Origin: Arthrobacter sp. zg-Y844
GTDB lineage: Bacteria > Actinomycetota > Actinomycetes > Actinomycetales > Micrococcaceae
Assembly (NCBI RefSeq): GCF_024385465.1
Contig: NZ_JANFLS010000004.1
Span: forward strand, 372,001-436,000
Length of the DNA stretch: 64,000 bases
Reading direction: 5' to 3'
The notes under the pieces were generated by a model. It searched no databases and had not been told where the DNA came from. It saw only the letters and a list, made by a program, of their open reading frames with translations. Shown one piece after another: positions 53,093-61,126 of the stretch; the first letter of the stretch is position 1, and each line of letters starts with the position of its first letter. A program made the position numbers and the translations under genes.

Positions 53093-53809
53093 GTGAAGAA
53101 AACCATTAAGGCCGGCGCCCTGCTCATAGCCGGCGTCTTTGTACTTTCGGGCTGCGGCAGCTCCGACGGCGATTCGGGATCCGCGTCGGCAGAGTCTTCG
53201 CCCACGCCCGCCACGCAGGCGGTCGGGGAGAAGCAGTACACGGCGGATGAGCTGGAAGACGCACTCGCTGCGGTCATGAAGGACAAGAATCTGGACGGCC
53301 CGCTCGGCAACGATGAGACGGTGCGCCCGGACATGATGAACGCCGTCGATCCCCTGGAAAACATCACCATAGCGCCGGCGGCCTGCGACGTGCTGGCCTC
53401 GACGAACGTCAACAAGGTGCTGGACAACGCCTATATTGCAGTCCTGCTGCTCAACGAGACCGATTCACTGACAGTCGTCAGCCACTCAGACCCGGCTGTC
53501 CTGGAAAAGCAGGTCGAGGACAACGACACACTGTTGGACGAATGCGCCCAATACACCATGGAAGGTCCGGGAGGGCAGGCGACGGTGGTCAATGAAGGCA
53601 TTGACGCGTCGACAGACGCGGATACCACCCAGGCCTTCCACTCGATCACGTCCAACGGAACCATCGAGGAAGGCATCACCCAGGTTGCAGCCGCCAGCGG
53701 CACCACGAACATCGCAGCCCGGTTCGTGAACGCTTCCGATCCCGAGGCTTCCGTAGCCGAGGCCGAGGAACTCATCAACGCGGTGTACGCCGAGCTGGAA
53801 AAGAAGTAA
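53093..53809 (+). CDS. Lipoprotein, tandem paralogue 2
   Basis: The 238-residue lipoprotein starts at GTG 53093 behind GGGGGAAAA. Its signal peptide and first 15 mature residues are almost the same as in paralogue 1 at both protein and DNA level. The mature domain is only moderately similar: TADELEDALAAVMKDKNLDG, PAACDVLAST, DECAQYTMEG and the shared ending AVYAELEKK. Possibly ligand-binding surface proteins; no function is assigned. Confidence 0.82.
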   Translation: MKKTIKAGALLIAGVFVLSGCGSSDGDSGSASAESSPTPATQAVGEKQYTADELEDALAAVMKDKNLDGPLGNDETVRPDMMNAVDPLENITIAPAACDVLASTNVNKVLDNAYIAVLLLNETDSLTVVSHSDPAVLEKQVEDNDTLLDECAQYTMEGPGGQATVVNEGIDASTDADTTQAFHSITSNGTIEEGITQVAAASGTTNIAARFVNASDPEASVAEAEELINAVYAELEKK

Positions 53810-53915
53810 CCGGCACCTAACCCGGCGTTACCCGATTCGGGCGGGGCCGGACCTGCGCTGCAGGTCCGGCCCCGCCGTCGTCGTACGCCTGTCCGGCATC
53901 GACAGCCGGGCGCGT

Positions 53916-53928
53916 TAGATTAGTAGGG
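53916..53928 (+). promoter_or_regulatory. Candidate proS promoter (-10)
   Basis: TAGATT at 53916-53921 fits TANNNT and would start transcription about 50 nt before the proS start codon. Confidence 0.35.
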
Positions 53929-53979
53929 CATACATTCTTGAGAGATGCAGCCGACTGGCTGCAGAAACGGATTCCCAGC

Positions 53980-55779
53980 GTGGTCCTTCGACTTTCCACC
54001 CTTTTCCTGCGCACCCTGCGCGAAGACCCGGCCGACGCCGACGTCGCCAGCCACCGGCTCCTTGTCCGTGCCGGCTACATCCGCCGGGCGGCGCCGGGCA
54101 TCTACTCCTGGCTGCCGCTGGGCCTGCGGGTGCTGGGCAAGGTGGAGAACATCATCCGTGAGGAAATGGCCGCCATCGGCGCCCAGGAAGTGCACTTCCC
54201 GGCGCTGCTGCCGCGTGAGCCGTACGAAACCTCCAACCGCTGGACCGAGTACGGAGAGAACCTGTTCCGCCTGCAGGACCGCAAGGGCGCGGACTACCTG
54301 CTGGCACCGACCCACGAGGAAATGTTCACCCTCCTGGTCAAGGACCTCTACAACTCCTACAAGGACCTCCCGGTGTCCCTGTTCCAGATCCAGACCAAGT
54401 ACCGCGACGAGGCACGGCCGCGCGCCGGCCTGCTTCGCGGCCGCGAGTTCATTATGAAGGACTCCTACTCCTTCGACATGGATGACGAAGGCCTGGACGC
54501 CAGCTACCAGGCGCACCGCGGGGCCTACCTGCGGATCTTCGAGCGCCTGGGCCTGGAAATCGTCGTCGTCTCGGCTGTCTCCGGCGCCATGGGCGGGTCT
54601 AAGAGCGAGGAGTTCCTGCACCCGATGGCCGTGGGTGAAGACACCTACGTGCGCTCGGCAGGCGGTTACGCTGCCAACGTCGAAGCCGTCACCACCGTGG
54701 TGCCCGCGGACATCGATTACACCGGCGCGCCGGCGGCCCGTGTGGTGGACACTCCCGACACCCCCACCATCGAAACCCTCGTAAACGACGTCAACGCCCG
54801 CTTCCCGCGCGAAGCAGGCGAATGGTCTGCCGCAGACACCCTGAAGAACGTGGTCCTGGCCGTCACCCTGCCAACCGGGGAACGCCGCATTGTGGTTGTC
54901 GGCGTGCCCGGCGACCGCGCCGTCGACCTCAAGCGCATTGAAGCCAACATCAGCTCCCATGTAGGGATGGGCGGCGAGCTGGCCGTTGACGCCGCCACGG
55001 ACGAAGACCTCAAGAAGCACCCCGGCCTGGTCAAGGGGTACATCGGCCCGGGCCTGAGCACCGACGAGCCCGTCCTGGGCACCGAATCCGCCACCGGCCT
55101 GCTGTACCTCGTGGATCCCCGCGTGGTCACCGGCACCAGCTGGATCACCGGCGCCAACGAGTCCGGCAAGCACGTCATCGGCCTGGTCGCAGGGCGCGAT
55201 TTCACCTGGGACGGCACCATTGAGGCCGTTGAAGTCCGCGAAGGCGACGAGGCTCCGGACGGCTCCGGCCCGCTCGAAGCAGCCCGCGGCATCGAAATGG
55301 GCCACATCTTCCAGCTCGGCCGCAAGTACGCCGATGCCCTGGGCCTGAAGGTCCTGGACCGCAACGGCAAGCTGGCCACGGTCACCATGGGTTCCTACGG
55401 CGTCGGCGTGACCCGCGCGGTCGCTGCCCTTGCCGAATCCCACCATGACGACAAGGGGATCATCTGGCCCCGCGCGGTGGCACCGGCCGATGTGCACGTG
55501 GTGGCCACGGGCCGCGGCTCCGAGATTTTCGACGCCGCCGCCCAGCTGTCCGAAGAGCTCGAGGCTGCGGGACTGGAAGTCATCTACGACGACCGTCCCA
55601 AGGTATCCCCGGGCGTGAAGTTCGGCGACGCGGAACTGATCGGCGTCCCGACCATCCTGGTGGTCGGCCGCGGGCTGGCGGACGGCGTCGTGGAAATCAA
55701 GGACCGTGCCACCGGGAACGCCGAGAACGTTCCTGTTGCCGAAGCGGTGGAGTACGTGCGCCGCGCCGCAGCGCAGTAG
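53980..55779 (+). CDS. proS: Prolyl-tRNA synthetase (bacterial type with editing domain)
   Basis: The 599-residue class II synthetase charges tRNA-Pro. Motif 1 lies around [20 protein letters not shown], motif 2 at [20 protein letters not shown], and motif 3 near the end of the catalytic core at [17 protein letters not shown]. The inserted editing domain (residues about 220-400) separates motifs 2 and 3, which marks the bacterial ProS type. A C-terminal anticodon-binding domain follows ([10 protein letters not shown]). GTG 53980 ([15 protein letters not shown]) was chosen from the family's usual N-terminus. Confidence 0.97.
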   Translation: MVLRLSTLFLRTLREDPADADVASHRLLVRAGYIRRAAPGIYSWLPLGLRVLGKVENIIREEMAAIGAQEVHFPALLPREPYETSNRWTEYGENLFRLQDRKGADYLLAPTHEEMFTLLVKDLYNSYKDLPVSLFQIQTKYRDEARPRAGLLRGREFIMKDSYSFDMDDEGLDASYQAHRGAYLRIFERLGLEIVVVSAVSGAMGGSKSEEFLHPMAVGEDTYVRSAGGYAANVEAVTTVVPADIDYTGAPAARVVDTPDTPTIETLVNDVNARFPREAGEWSAADTLKNVVLAVTLPTGERRIVVVGVPGDRAVDLKRIEANISSHVGMGGELAVDAATDEDLKKHPGLVKGYIGPGLSTDEPVLGTESATGLLYLVDPRVVTGTSWITGANESGKHVIGLVAGRDFTWDGTIEAVEVREGDEAPDGSGPLEAARGIEMGHIFQLGRKYADALGLKVLDRNGKLATVTMGSYGVGVTRAVAALAESHHDDKGIIWPRAVAPADVHVVATGRGSEIFDAAAQLSEELEAAGLEVIYDDRPKVSPGVKFGDAELIGVPTILVVGRGLADGVVEIKDRATGNAENVPVAEAVEYVRRAAAQ

Positions 55780-55785
55780 CCCTTC

Positions 55786-56583
55786 GTGGTCTCCGGTCTC
55801 GAGGAGGTCACGCTTGCCACCATCGCGCTTGTGGTGGTGGCAGGCCTGGCTGCCGGCTGGGTGGATGCAGTGGTGGGCGGCGGCGGGCTGATCCAGCTTC
55901 CCGCGCTCCTCCTCGTACCGGGGATCAGCCCGGTCCAGGCCCTGGCGACCAACAAGATGGGCTCCATTTTCGGCACTACCACCAGTGCCGTGACCTATTA
56001 CCGGCGGGCCCATCCGGACCTCCGGACGGCGCTGCCGATGGCGGGCATTGCCTTGGCCGGGAGCTTCGGCGGAGCCATCCTGGCCGCCTCGCTCCCGTCG
56101 TCGGTCTTCAAACCCATCATCGTGGTGGCGCTTGTGGCGGTGGCGGTGTTCACTGCAACCAAGCCCACCGTCGGCGAGTTGACGAAACTGCGCCACACCG
56201 GGCGCCGGCACTACGGCACCGCAGCCGGTATCGGCCTGGTGATCGGCTTCTATGACGGACTGATCGGCCCGGGGACCGGTTCCTTCCTGATCATCGCCAT
56301 GGTGACCCTGCTCGGGTACAACTTCCTCGCAGCCAGCGCCAAGGCCAAGATCGTGAACATGGCGACCAACCTCGGGGCCCTGGCGTTTTTCCTTCCGAAC
56401 GGATCGCTGCTCTGGGGGCTGGGACTGGTGCTCGGCTTCGCGAATATGATCGGCGGCTATCTCGGTGCCCGGATGGCGGTCAAGCAGGGCAGCAAGTTCA
56501 TCCGGATAGTTTTCCTGGTGGTCGTTGCCGCCCTGATCGTCAAGCTTGGCCACGACGTCTGGGTGGAGAACATCCGCGCCTAG
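55786..56583 (+). CDS. TauE/SafE (TSUP) family membrane transporter
   Basis: The 265-residue protein has about eight helices with the TSUP repeats: AAGWVDAVVGGGGLIQLPAL and GFYDGLIGPGTGSFLIIAMV. Family members export sulfite, sulfoacetate or related anions; the substrate cannot be read. GTG 55786 lies 6 bp after proS with a weak ribosome-binding site, so it is probably co-transcribed with proS. Its last 4 bp overlap the stop of the converging kinase gene. Confidence 0.88.
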   Translation: MVSGLEEVTLATIALVVVAGLAAGWVDAVVGGGGLIQLPALLLVPGISPVQALATNKMGSIFGTTTSAVTYYRRAHPDLRTALPMAGIALAGSFGGAILAASLPSSVFKPIIVVALVAVAVFTATKPTVGELTKLRHTGRRHYGTAAGIGLVIGFYDGLIGPGTGSFLIIAMVTLLGYNFLAASAKAKIVNMATNLGALAFFLPNGSLLWGLGLVLGFANMIGGYLGARMAVKQGSKFIRIVFLVVVAALIVKLGHDVWVENIRA

Positions 56584-57566
56584 GCGGCCGGCAGCTCCTG
56601 CACCGGCGGAATGCCCGGATGCCGCCGGCCGGTCAGTGCCGATGCCACCCAGACGGACCGCTGCGCGTCGCCGTGCTGCCCTTCGCGCACGTAATCCAGC
56701 GCGTTGGTGACCTCACGCAGGACGCTCCAGTCCAGCGCCGCGTTCCGGTCCAGGCCCGCGGCGGCGCACAGGCCGTCCAGCCGTGCCAGCAGAGCCTCCT
56801 CCGGCGCCGAGGCATCCAGATCATGCAGGCGGTTCCACAGCATCGGAGCCACGGCGTACTCGGCCTCGCCGAAGACCGCCTGCGGGTCGATGGCGGCGTA
56901 GTCGCCGGGGTGTCCGGGACGGGCCAGGACATTGGCATAGTGCAGGTCCGCGTGGACCAGGACGTCCCGGCCGGACCGCCGTCCCACCGCGCCGCGGGTC
57001 TGGCAGACCTCCAGCGCGGCCTCCAGCAGCCAGCGTTCAAACGGACGCCCCAGGGCGTCCCACTCCGCGGGCAGCTCGTCCGAGAGCTGTTCGGCGTGCT
57101 GGGCCAGGGAGGGGACGGCGGCCCAGTGGGGCGAATCGGATTCCGGCAGGCTCAGCCGGCGTACGAGCGAACCCCAGATCCGCACGGCAGCGTCCATGTC
57201 CACGGACAACAGTGTGCGGTCGGGGTCGAGGCGTTCCAGGACAAGGCAGGTTCCGGCCGCGTCCCTGTCCAGCAGCCGTACGGCCCCTCTGCCGTCCCAG
57301 AGGGCCAGGGCAGCCGTCTCGGCGGCTGCTTCCGGATGCGGAAACGGGAACTTCAACACTGCGGGGTTCCCGTCGGCGGAACGCACGGGCAGCACCAGTG
57401 CTCCGTGCCCGTGCCAGGGCGCGGCCCCGGGCGGATCCGGAACGAGCCGGAAAGCAGCCAGGCTGGTCTCCACCAGTCCCGGCAGGCCAGCCAGCCAGGT
57501 ACGGCCGTCCCGGGTGCCAAGGTAGCGTCGGCGCAGGGCCTCAGGTACGACGACGGCGGGTGCCAT
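56580..57566 (-). CDS. Aminoglycoside phosphotransferase family (APH(6)-like) kinase
   Basis: The 328-residue protein matches the aminoglycoside/hydroxyurea antibiotic resistance kinase family. The lysine strand is AVLKFPFP, the catalytic loop HADLHYANVLARPG (H-x-D-x4-N), and the metal-binding Asp follows in YAAIDPQAVFGE. Related chromosomal genes are common in soil actinobacteria and do not by themselves prove resistance. ATG 57566 begins MAPAVVVPEALRRRYLG. It converges with and overlaps the TSUP gene by 4 bp. Confidence 0.87.
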   Translation of the reverse strand: MAPAVVVPEALRRRYLGTRDGRTWLAGLPGLVETSLAAFRLVPDPPGAAPWHGHGALVLPVRSADGNPAVLKFPFPHPEAAAETAALALWDGRGAVRLLDRDAAGTCLVLERLDPDRTLLSVDMDAAVRIWGSLVRRLSLPESDSPHWAAVPSLAQHAEQLSDELPAEWDALGRPFERWLLEAALEVCQTRGAVGRRSGRDVLVHADLHYANVLARPGHPGDYAAIDPQAVFGEAEYAVAPMLWNRLHDLDASAPEEALLARLDGLCAAAGLDRNAALDWSVLREVTNALDYVREGQHGDAQRSVWVASALTGRRHPGIPPVQELPAA

Positions 57567-57644
57567 GCAGTTCTCCTCGGAGGTGGCGGCTACGGCTGCG
57601 GCGGGGATGGCGGCCGCCGGAACGGGGGAGCGGGCGGCGAAGGA

Positions 57645-58865
57645 TCAGTTCCACGGCAGATCCTCCGGGACGGCGTCGAGGCCGGGAGATGCGGGGACGA
57701 TTTCGGTCTGCAGATACAGTTCCGCTGAGACAGCGGCGAGCCGGTCGATCGCCCAGCCGCGGAGTTCTCCTTCGCTCAACGCCACCAGGTCAGCGTAGAC
57801 CGCCGGGAACTGCTGTTCCAGTGGGGGCAGGGCGTCGGCAGGATTGCGCAGGAAACCTGCATCCAGGCGGTAGGCGGCCACCGGAGGCACCGCCGGCAGG
57901 CACAGGCCGGGCAGGTAGGCCACCGCGTCCGTGCCACGGGATTGATGCGCGGCCATGCGCGTCTGCCACTGCCCGCCGCGGGTTGCGGCGGAAGGATCCT
58001 GCGCGAGGGCCACCTCATAGGCATAGGCGGCGCCGAATTCCGCGTCAATGGCGGCCTTCAGGGCAGCGGCTGCGTCGGGGGCCGCGGAACCGGCTGCCGC
58101 CCTGCCGGAGGGAGTTCCCGCTGCCGTGTCGGCGGTCTTTTCTCCGGTGCCGGCATCCGCGCAGTTGGACAACTTCTTCTCCGCTGCCGGCGCCTCGGTC
58201 GCTTCGCTTGCGGCAGCCGGATCTCCGGTGTGCGGGCCGTTGGTCTCCGGCAAGGCCAGGCCGTATAGGCCCGCGGTACGAGTGGCCCAGACCTGCTGGG
58301 CGGCCCCGGTCGCGGCGAGCAGGCGCGCCGTGCCGGCGTCCGCCCGCCACGCAGCCTGCAGGTTGGCCTTTGCAGACGCCGCCAGTGCCCGCACATAGGG
58401 CTCGAGGTCCTTGGCATCCGGTGCCTCGGGAACTGCGGGCGAGCCCGCCCGGTCCTTTCCCGCCGAGCCGGAAACAACGAGCGGTTCCTCGAAGGTGTTC
58501 CGGGCAGCGGCCGGTTCCCGGCCGGTGCTGGTCAGAAGGGCAGCCTGAGTGCGCAGCCCCTCGGCCTGGGCCAGGAGTTCGACTGCTTCGGGGTTTTTCC
58601 CTGCAGCGGCCAGTGCCCCCGCCTCGGCGGAAAGGGCCCGGGCGCTGGTTCGCGCCTCGGCCAGGGCAATTTCCGAGAAGGAACGGGTGCGCTCCCGGCC
58701 GTCCCCGGTACCGGCCACCAGGCCGAAGCTGAGGATCACCGCCCCGAGTGCGAGGAACAACACAAGACGCAGCGTCCCGGCACCCAAACGGCGGAACCGG
58801 CGGGCAGGCGCGGGCTCGGGTCCGGGGTTTTCCAGGGGCTCATCCACAACAGTCGATGATGTCAC
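57645..58865 (-). CDS. Membrane-anchored DUF4439 (ferritin-like) protein
   Basis: The 406-residue protein has a single N-terminal helix (LRLVLFLALGAVILSFGLVA) and an Ala-rich extracytoplasmic region. The C-terminal DUF4439 module contains DAEFGAAYAYEVALAQ and RDWLA-like RTRMAAHQ-type helices of ferritin-like fold. Function unknown. It is divergent from rimP, a placement seen in related genomes. GTG 58865 (MTSSTVVDEPLE) has no strong ribosome-binding site. Confidence 0.78.
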   Translation of the reverse strand: MTSSTVVDEPLENPGPEPAPARRFRRLGAGTLRLVLFLALGAVILSFGLVAGTGDGRERTRSFSEIALAEARTSARALSAEAGALAAAGKNPEAVELLAQAEGLRTQAALLTSTGREPAAARNTFEEPLVVSGSAGKDRAGSPAVPEAPDAKDLEPYVRALAASAKANLQAAWRADAGTARLLAATGAAQQVWATRTAGLYGLALPETNGPHTGDPAAASEATEAPAAEKKLSNCADAGTGEKTADTAAGTPSGRAAAGSAAPDAAAALKAAIDAEFGAAYAYEVALAQDPSAATRGGQWQTRMAAHQSRGTDAVAYLPGLCLPAVPPVAAYRLDAGFLRNPADALPPLEQQFPAVYADLVALSEGELRGWAIDRLAAVSAELYLQTEIVPASPGLDAVPEDLPWN

Positions 58866-58911
58866 GAACGCGCTCTCATCTGCATCGATGCCTCAAGGAC
58901 ACAGGAATGTC

Positions 58912-58926
58912 GGTAGTCTAGGACTA
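58912..58926. promoter_or_regulatory. Palindrome in the rimP promoter region
   Basis: GTAGTCTAGGACTAC is a perfect palindrome (GTAGTC-TAG-GACTAC) 26 bp before the rimP ATG. It contains TAGTCT, a possible -10 element. Confidence 0.4.
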
Positions 58927-58951
58927 CAACAACATCTAGTGGGAGGCAGCT

Positions 58952-59578
58952 ATGGCGGTTCGGCCCAACCCCAAAAAAGACACGTCGTCGGATTACCGCA
59001 GGAATGCGATGCGTGCAGAAGTAGCCGCGGAGACGCAGCGGCTCAAGAATTATCTGGCCCCCACGGTAGAGATGCAGGATTTGTTCCTCGAGGACATCGA
59101 GATCAAGCTGGCAGGTGCCCACCGCACTGTCCACGTCATCGTGGACCTTCCCGAGGACCAGCCCGGAGGCGTCAGCCTGGACAGGATTTCGTCCGCAGCC
59201 CAAGTGATTTCCGAAGCCATGGACAACGATCCGGGCGATGACGGACGTCCCTACAACCTCGAGGTTTCGTCCCCCGGGGTTTCCCGTCCCCTCACCGAGC
59301 CGCGCCACTGGCGCCGCAACGCAGGCCGGATGGTGTCCGTTTCCGTTGAGCGCGGCGACGACGTGATGGGGCGGCTGATCTCCGTCGAAGACGACGGCAT
59401 TACGTTGATACCGGAACTCCCGGTCAAGAAAGGGATGAAGGCCAAACAGGGGGACCCGGTCCGCCTGGCATTCGCCGACATCCGCAAGGGGCGCGTTGAA
59501 GTCGAATTCGCCCACCTTGAAGACGACCCGGTAGGCGAGGACGCCCCGGATGATGAAACCACAGCTGAGGAGGCCTAG
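58952..59578 (+). CDS. rimP: Ribosome maturation factor RimP
   Basis: The 208-residue protein assists 30S maturation. The two RimP domains are recognisable by the segments VHVIVDLPEDQPGGVSLDRI and YNLEVSSPGVSRPLTEPRHW with RRNAGRMVSVSV. A 20-residue polar N-terminal and an acidic C-terminal extension (EDAPDDETTAEEA) are added. ATG 58952 has GGGAGG upstream. It opens the rimP-nusA-rnpM-infB operon, and its stop directly abuts the nusA start. Confidence 0.96.
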   Translation: MAVRPNPKKDTSSDYRRNAMRAEVAAETQRLKNYLAPTVEMQDLFLEDIEIKLAGAHRTVHVIVDLPEDQPGGVSLDRISSAAQVISEAMDNDPGDDGRPYNLEVSSPGVSRPLTEPRHWRRNAGRMVSVSVERGDDVMGRLISVEDDGITLIPELPVKKGMKAKQGDPVRLAFADIRKGRVEVEFAHLEDDPVGEDAPDDETTAEEA

Positions 59579-60550
59579 ATGGAAATAGATATGAGTGCGC
59601 TGAGGCTGCTGGAACGCGAACGGGAGATCCCCCTGGATCTGCTGGTGCCGACCATTGAGCAGGCTCTGCTGGTTGCCTACCACAAGACCAACGGCGCCCA
59701 GGAGCAGGCGCGGGCGGAACTGGACCGGAAGACCGGTCACGTAACCATCTGGGCTGCTGAGCTCGACGACGACGGATCCACGGTGGGGGAGTTCGACGAC
59801 ACCCCGGCCGGCTTCGGCCGGATCGCCGCCAGCACGGCCCGGCAGATCATCCTGCAGCGCCTGCGCGATGTCGAGGATGACAACATCCTGGGCGAGTTCA
59901 AGGGCCGCGAAGGCGAACTGGTCTCCGGCCAGATCCAGCAGGGCAACAACCCGCACATGATCCAGGTGAACCTCGGTTCGGTGGAGGCACTGCTGCCCCC
60001 GCCCGAGCAGGTTCCGGGGGAGAAGTACCTCCACGGTTCCCGCCTGCGCGCGTTCGTCGTTGACGTGCGCCGCGGCTTCAAGGGTCCGTCCATCACGCTG
60101 TCCCGCTCCCACCCCGGCCTGGTCCGCAAGCTTTTCGAACTCGAAGTTCCGGAAATTGCCGACGGCAGCGTGGAAATCGTGGCGCTGGCACGCGAAGCAG
60201 GACACCGTTCCAAGATTGCCGTCAAGGCCAATGTCCCCGGCATCAACGCCAAGGGCGCCTGCATCGGCGAGATGGGCTCCCGCGTGCGTGCGGTCATGAA
60301 CGAACTGCATGACGAGAAGATCGACATTGTCGACTTCAGCGAGGATCCGGCGACGTTCATCGCCAACTCCCTCTCGCCGTCGCGCGTGAACTCCGTGACC
60401 ATTACGGACGAGGACCTGAGGTCCGCACGCGTTGTGGTTCCCGACTACCAGCTCTCCCTGGCGATCGGCAAGGAAGGCCAGAATGCCCGCCTCGCGGCCA
60501 AGCTGACCGGCTGGCGGATCGATATCGTTTCCGACGCGAAGGCCTCCTAG
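59579..60550 (+). CDS. nusA: Transcription termination/antitermination factor NusA
   Basis: The 323-residue protein has the N-terminal RNA polymerase-binding domain ([20 protein letters not shown]), an S1 domain ([20 protein letters not shown]) and two KH domains ([20 protein letters not shown] and [20 protein letters not shown]). It lacks the acidic C-terminal repeats of E. coli NusA, as usual in actinobacteria. ATG 59579 immediately follows the rimP stop. Confidence 0.97.
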   Translation: MEIDMSALRLLEREREIPLDLLVPTIEQALLVAYHKTNGAQEQARAELDRKTGHVTIWAAELDDDGSTVGEFDDTPAGFGRIAASTARQIILQRLRDVEDDNILGEFKGREGELVSGQIQQGNNPHMIQVNLGSVEALLPPPEQVPGEKYLHGSRLRAFVVDVRRGFKGPSITLSRSHPGLVRKLFELEVPEIADGSVEIVALAREAGHRSKIAVKANVPGINAKGACIGEMGSRVRAVMNELHDEKIDIVDFSEDPATFIANSLSPSRVNSVTITDEDLRSARVVVPDYQLSLAIGKEGQNARLAAKLTGWRIDIVSDAKAS

Positions 60551-60598
60551 GCTCCGGTGCCGGAAGCGGATGCAGCGCCGGACAAGAAAGGCGCTAGA

Positions 60599-60994
60599 AT
60601 GTATAAGGCCGGGTCACCCTCCGCGTCCCATTCATCGGCAGCCGCTTCCGGCGCTGCCGCGGGAAATCGGGTATCCAGGCACGTTCCATTGCGAACGTGC
60701 ATAGGGTGCAGGAAAAAGGATGACCAAGCTGTTCTGCTGCGGTTGGTCCGTGTCAGCATGGAAGGCGGCAACGCCGTCCGTGTCGACGAGGACCACCGAA
60801 TGCCTGGAAGGGGTGCCTGGTTGCACCCCGACACGGCATGCCTGAGATTGGCAGTGAAACGTTCGGGCTTTCCGCGGGCCTTTAGGGGTTCCGTGGAAAT
60901 ATCGGACGTTGAACGTTGGTTCAAGGCCCTTGAGGACGTTCCGACCGGGAACGGACTCAAAACCGTCCAACCTGAAAGCGGGTCAGAAATCTGA
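60599..60994 (+). CDS. rnpM: YlxR family RNA-binding protein (RnpM)
   Basis: The 131-residue protein has the YlxR fold with VPLRTCIGCRKKDDQAVLLR, RMPGRGAWLHPDTACLRLAV and a C-terminal helix. Recent work in Firmicutes identifies YlxR as an RNase P modulator; this is assumed by homology. ATG 60599 has AAAGG at 8 nt; an in-frame GTG at 60557 lies immediately after nusA. It sits between nusA and infB, its conserved position. Confidence 0.9.
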   Translation: MYKAGSPSASHSSAAASGAAAGNRVSRHVPLRTCIGCRKKDDQAVLLRLVRVSMEGGNAVRVDEDHRMPGRGAWLHPDTACLRLAVKRSGFPRAFRGSVEISDVERWFKALEDVPTGNGLKTVQPESGSEI

Positions 60995-61100
60995 TGGAAA
61001 CCCGATGAGTACCCAGCGATGAGTACTTTGTTGTGCTCTGCGATGGGCCCCGCTGCAACTGCAGTGGAAGCCCACAGTAAATAGACGGTTCGTACCTGGC

Positions 61101-61117
61101 TCGGTGCGGACCGAGAC
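61101..61117 (+). other. Hairpin directly before the infB ribosome-binding site
   Basis: CTCGGT/ACCGAG arms with a GCGG-type loop sit just upstream of ACAGGAG. It might modulate access to the infB start region; no T-tract follows. Confidence 0.35.
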
Positions 61118-61126
61118 AGGAGAAAT

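Noticed and set aside
53920-56553. 877-codon minus-strand open frame opposite proS and the TauE gene
   Set aside because: Both plus-strand genes have clear family motifs; the minus frame stays open only because of G/C-rich third positions and has a low-complexity His/Gly/Asp composition.
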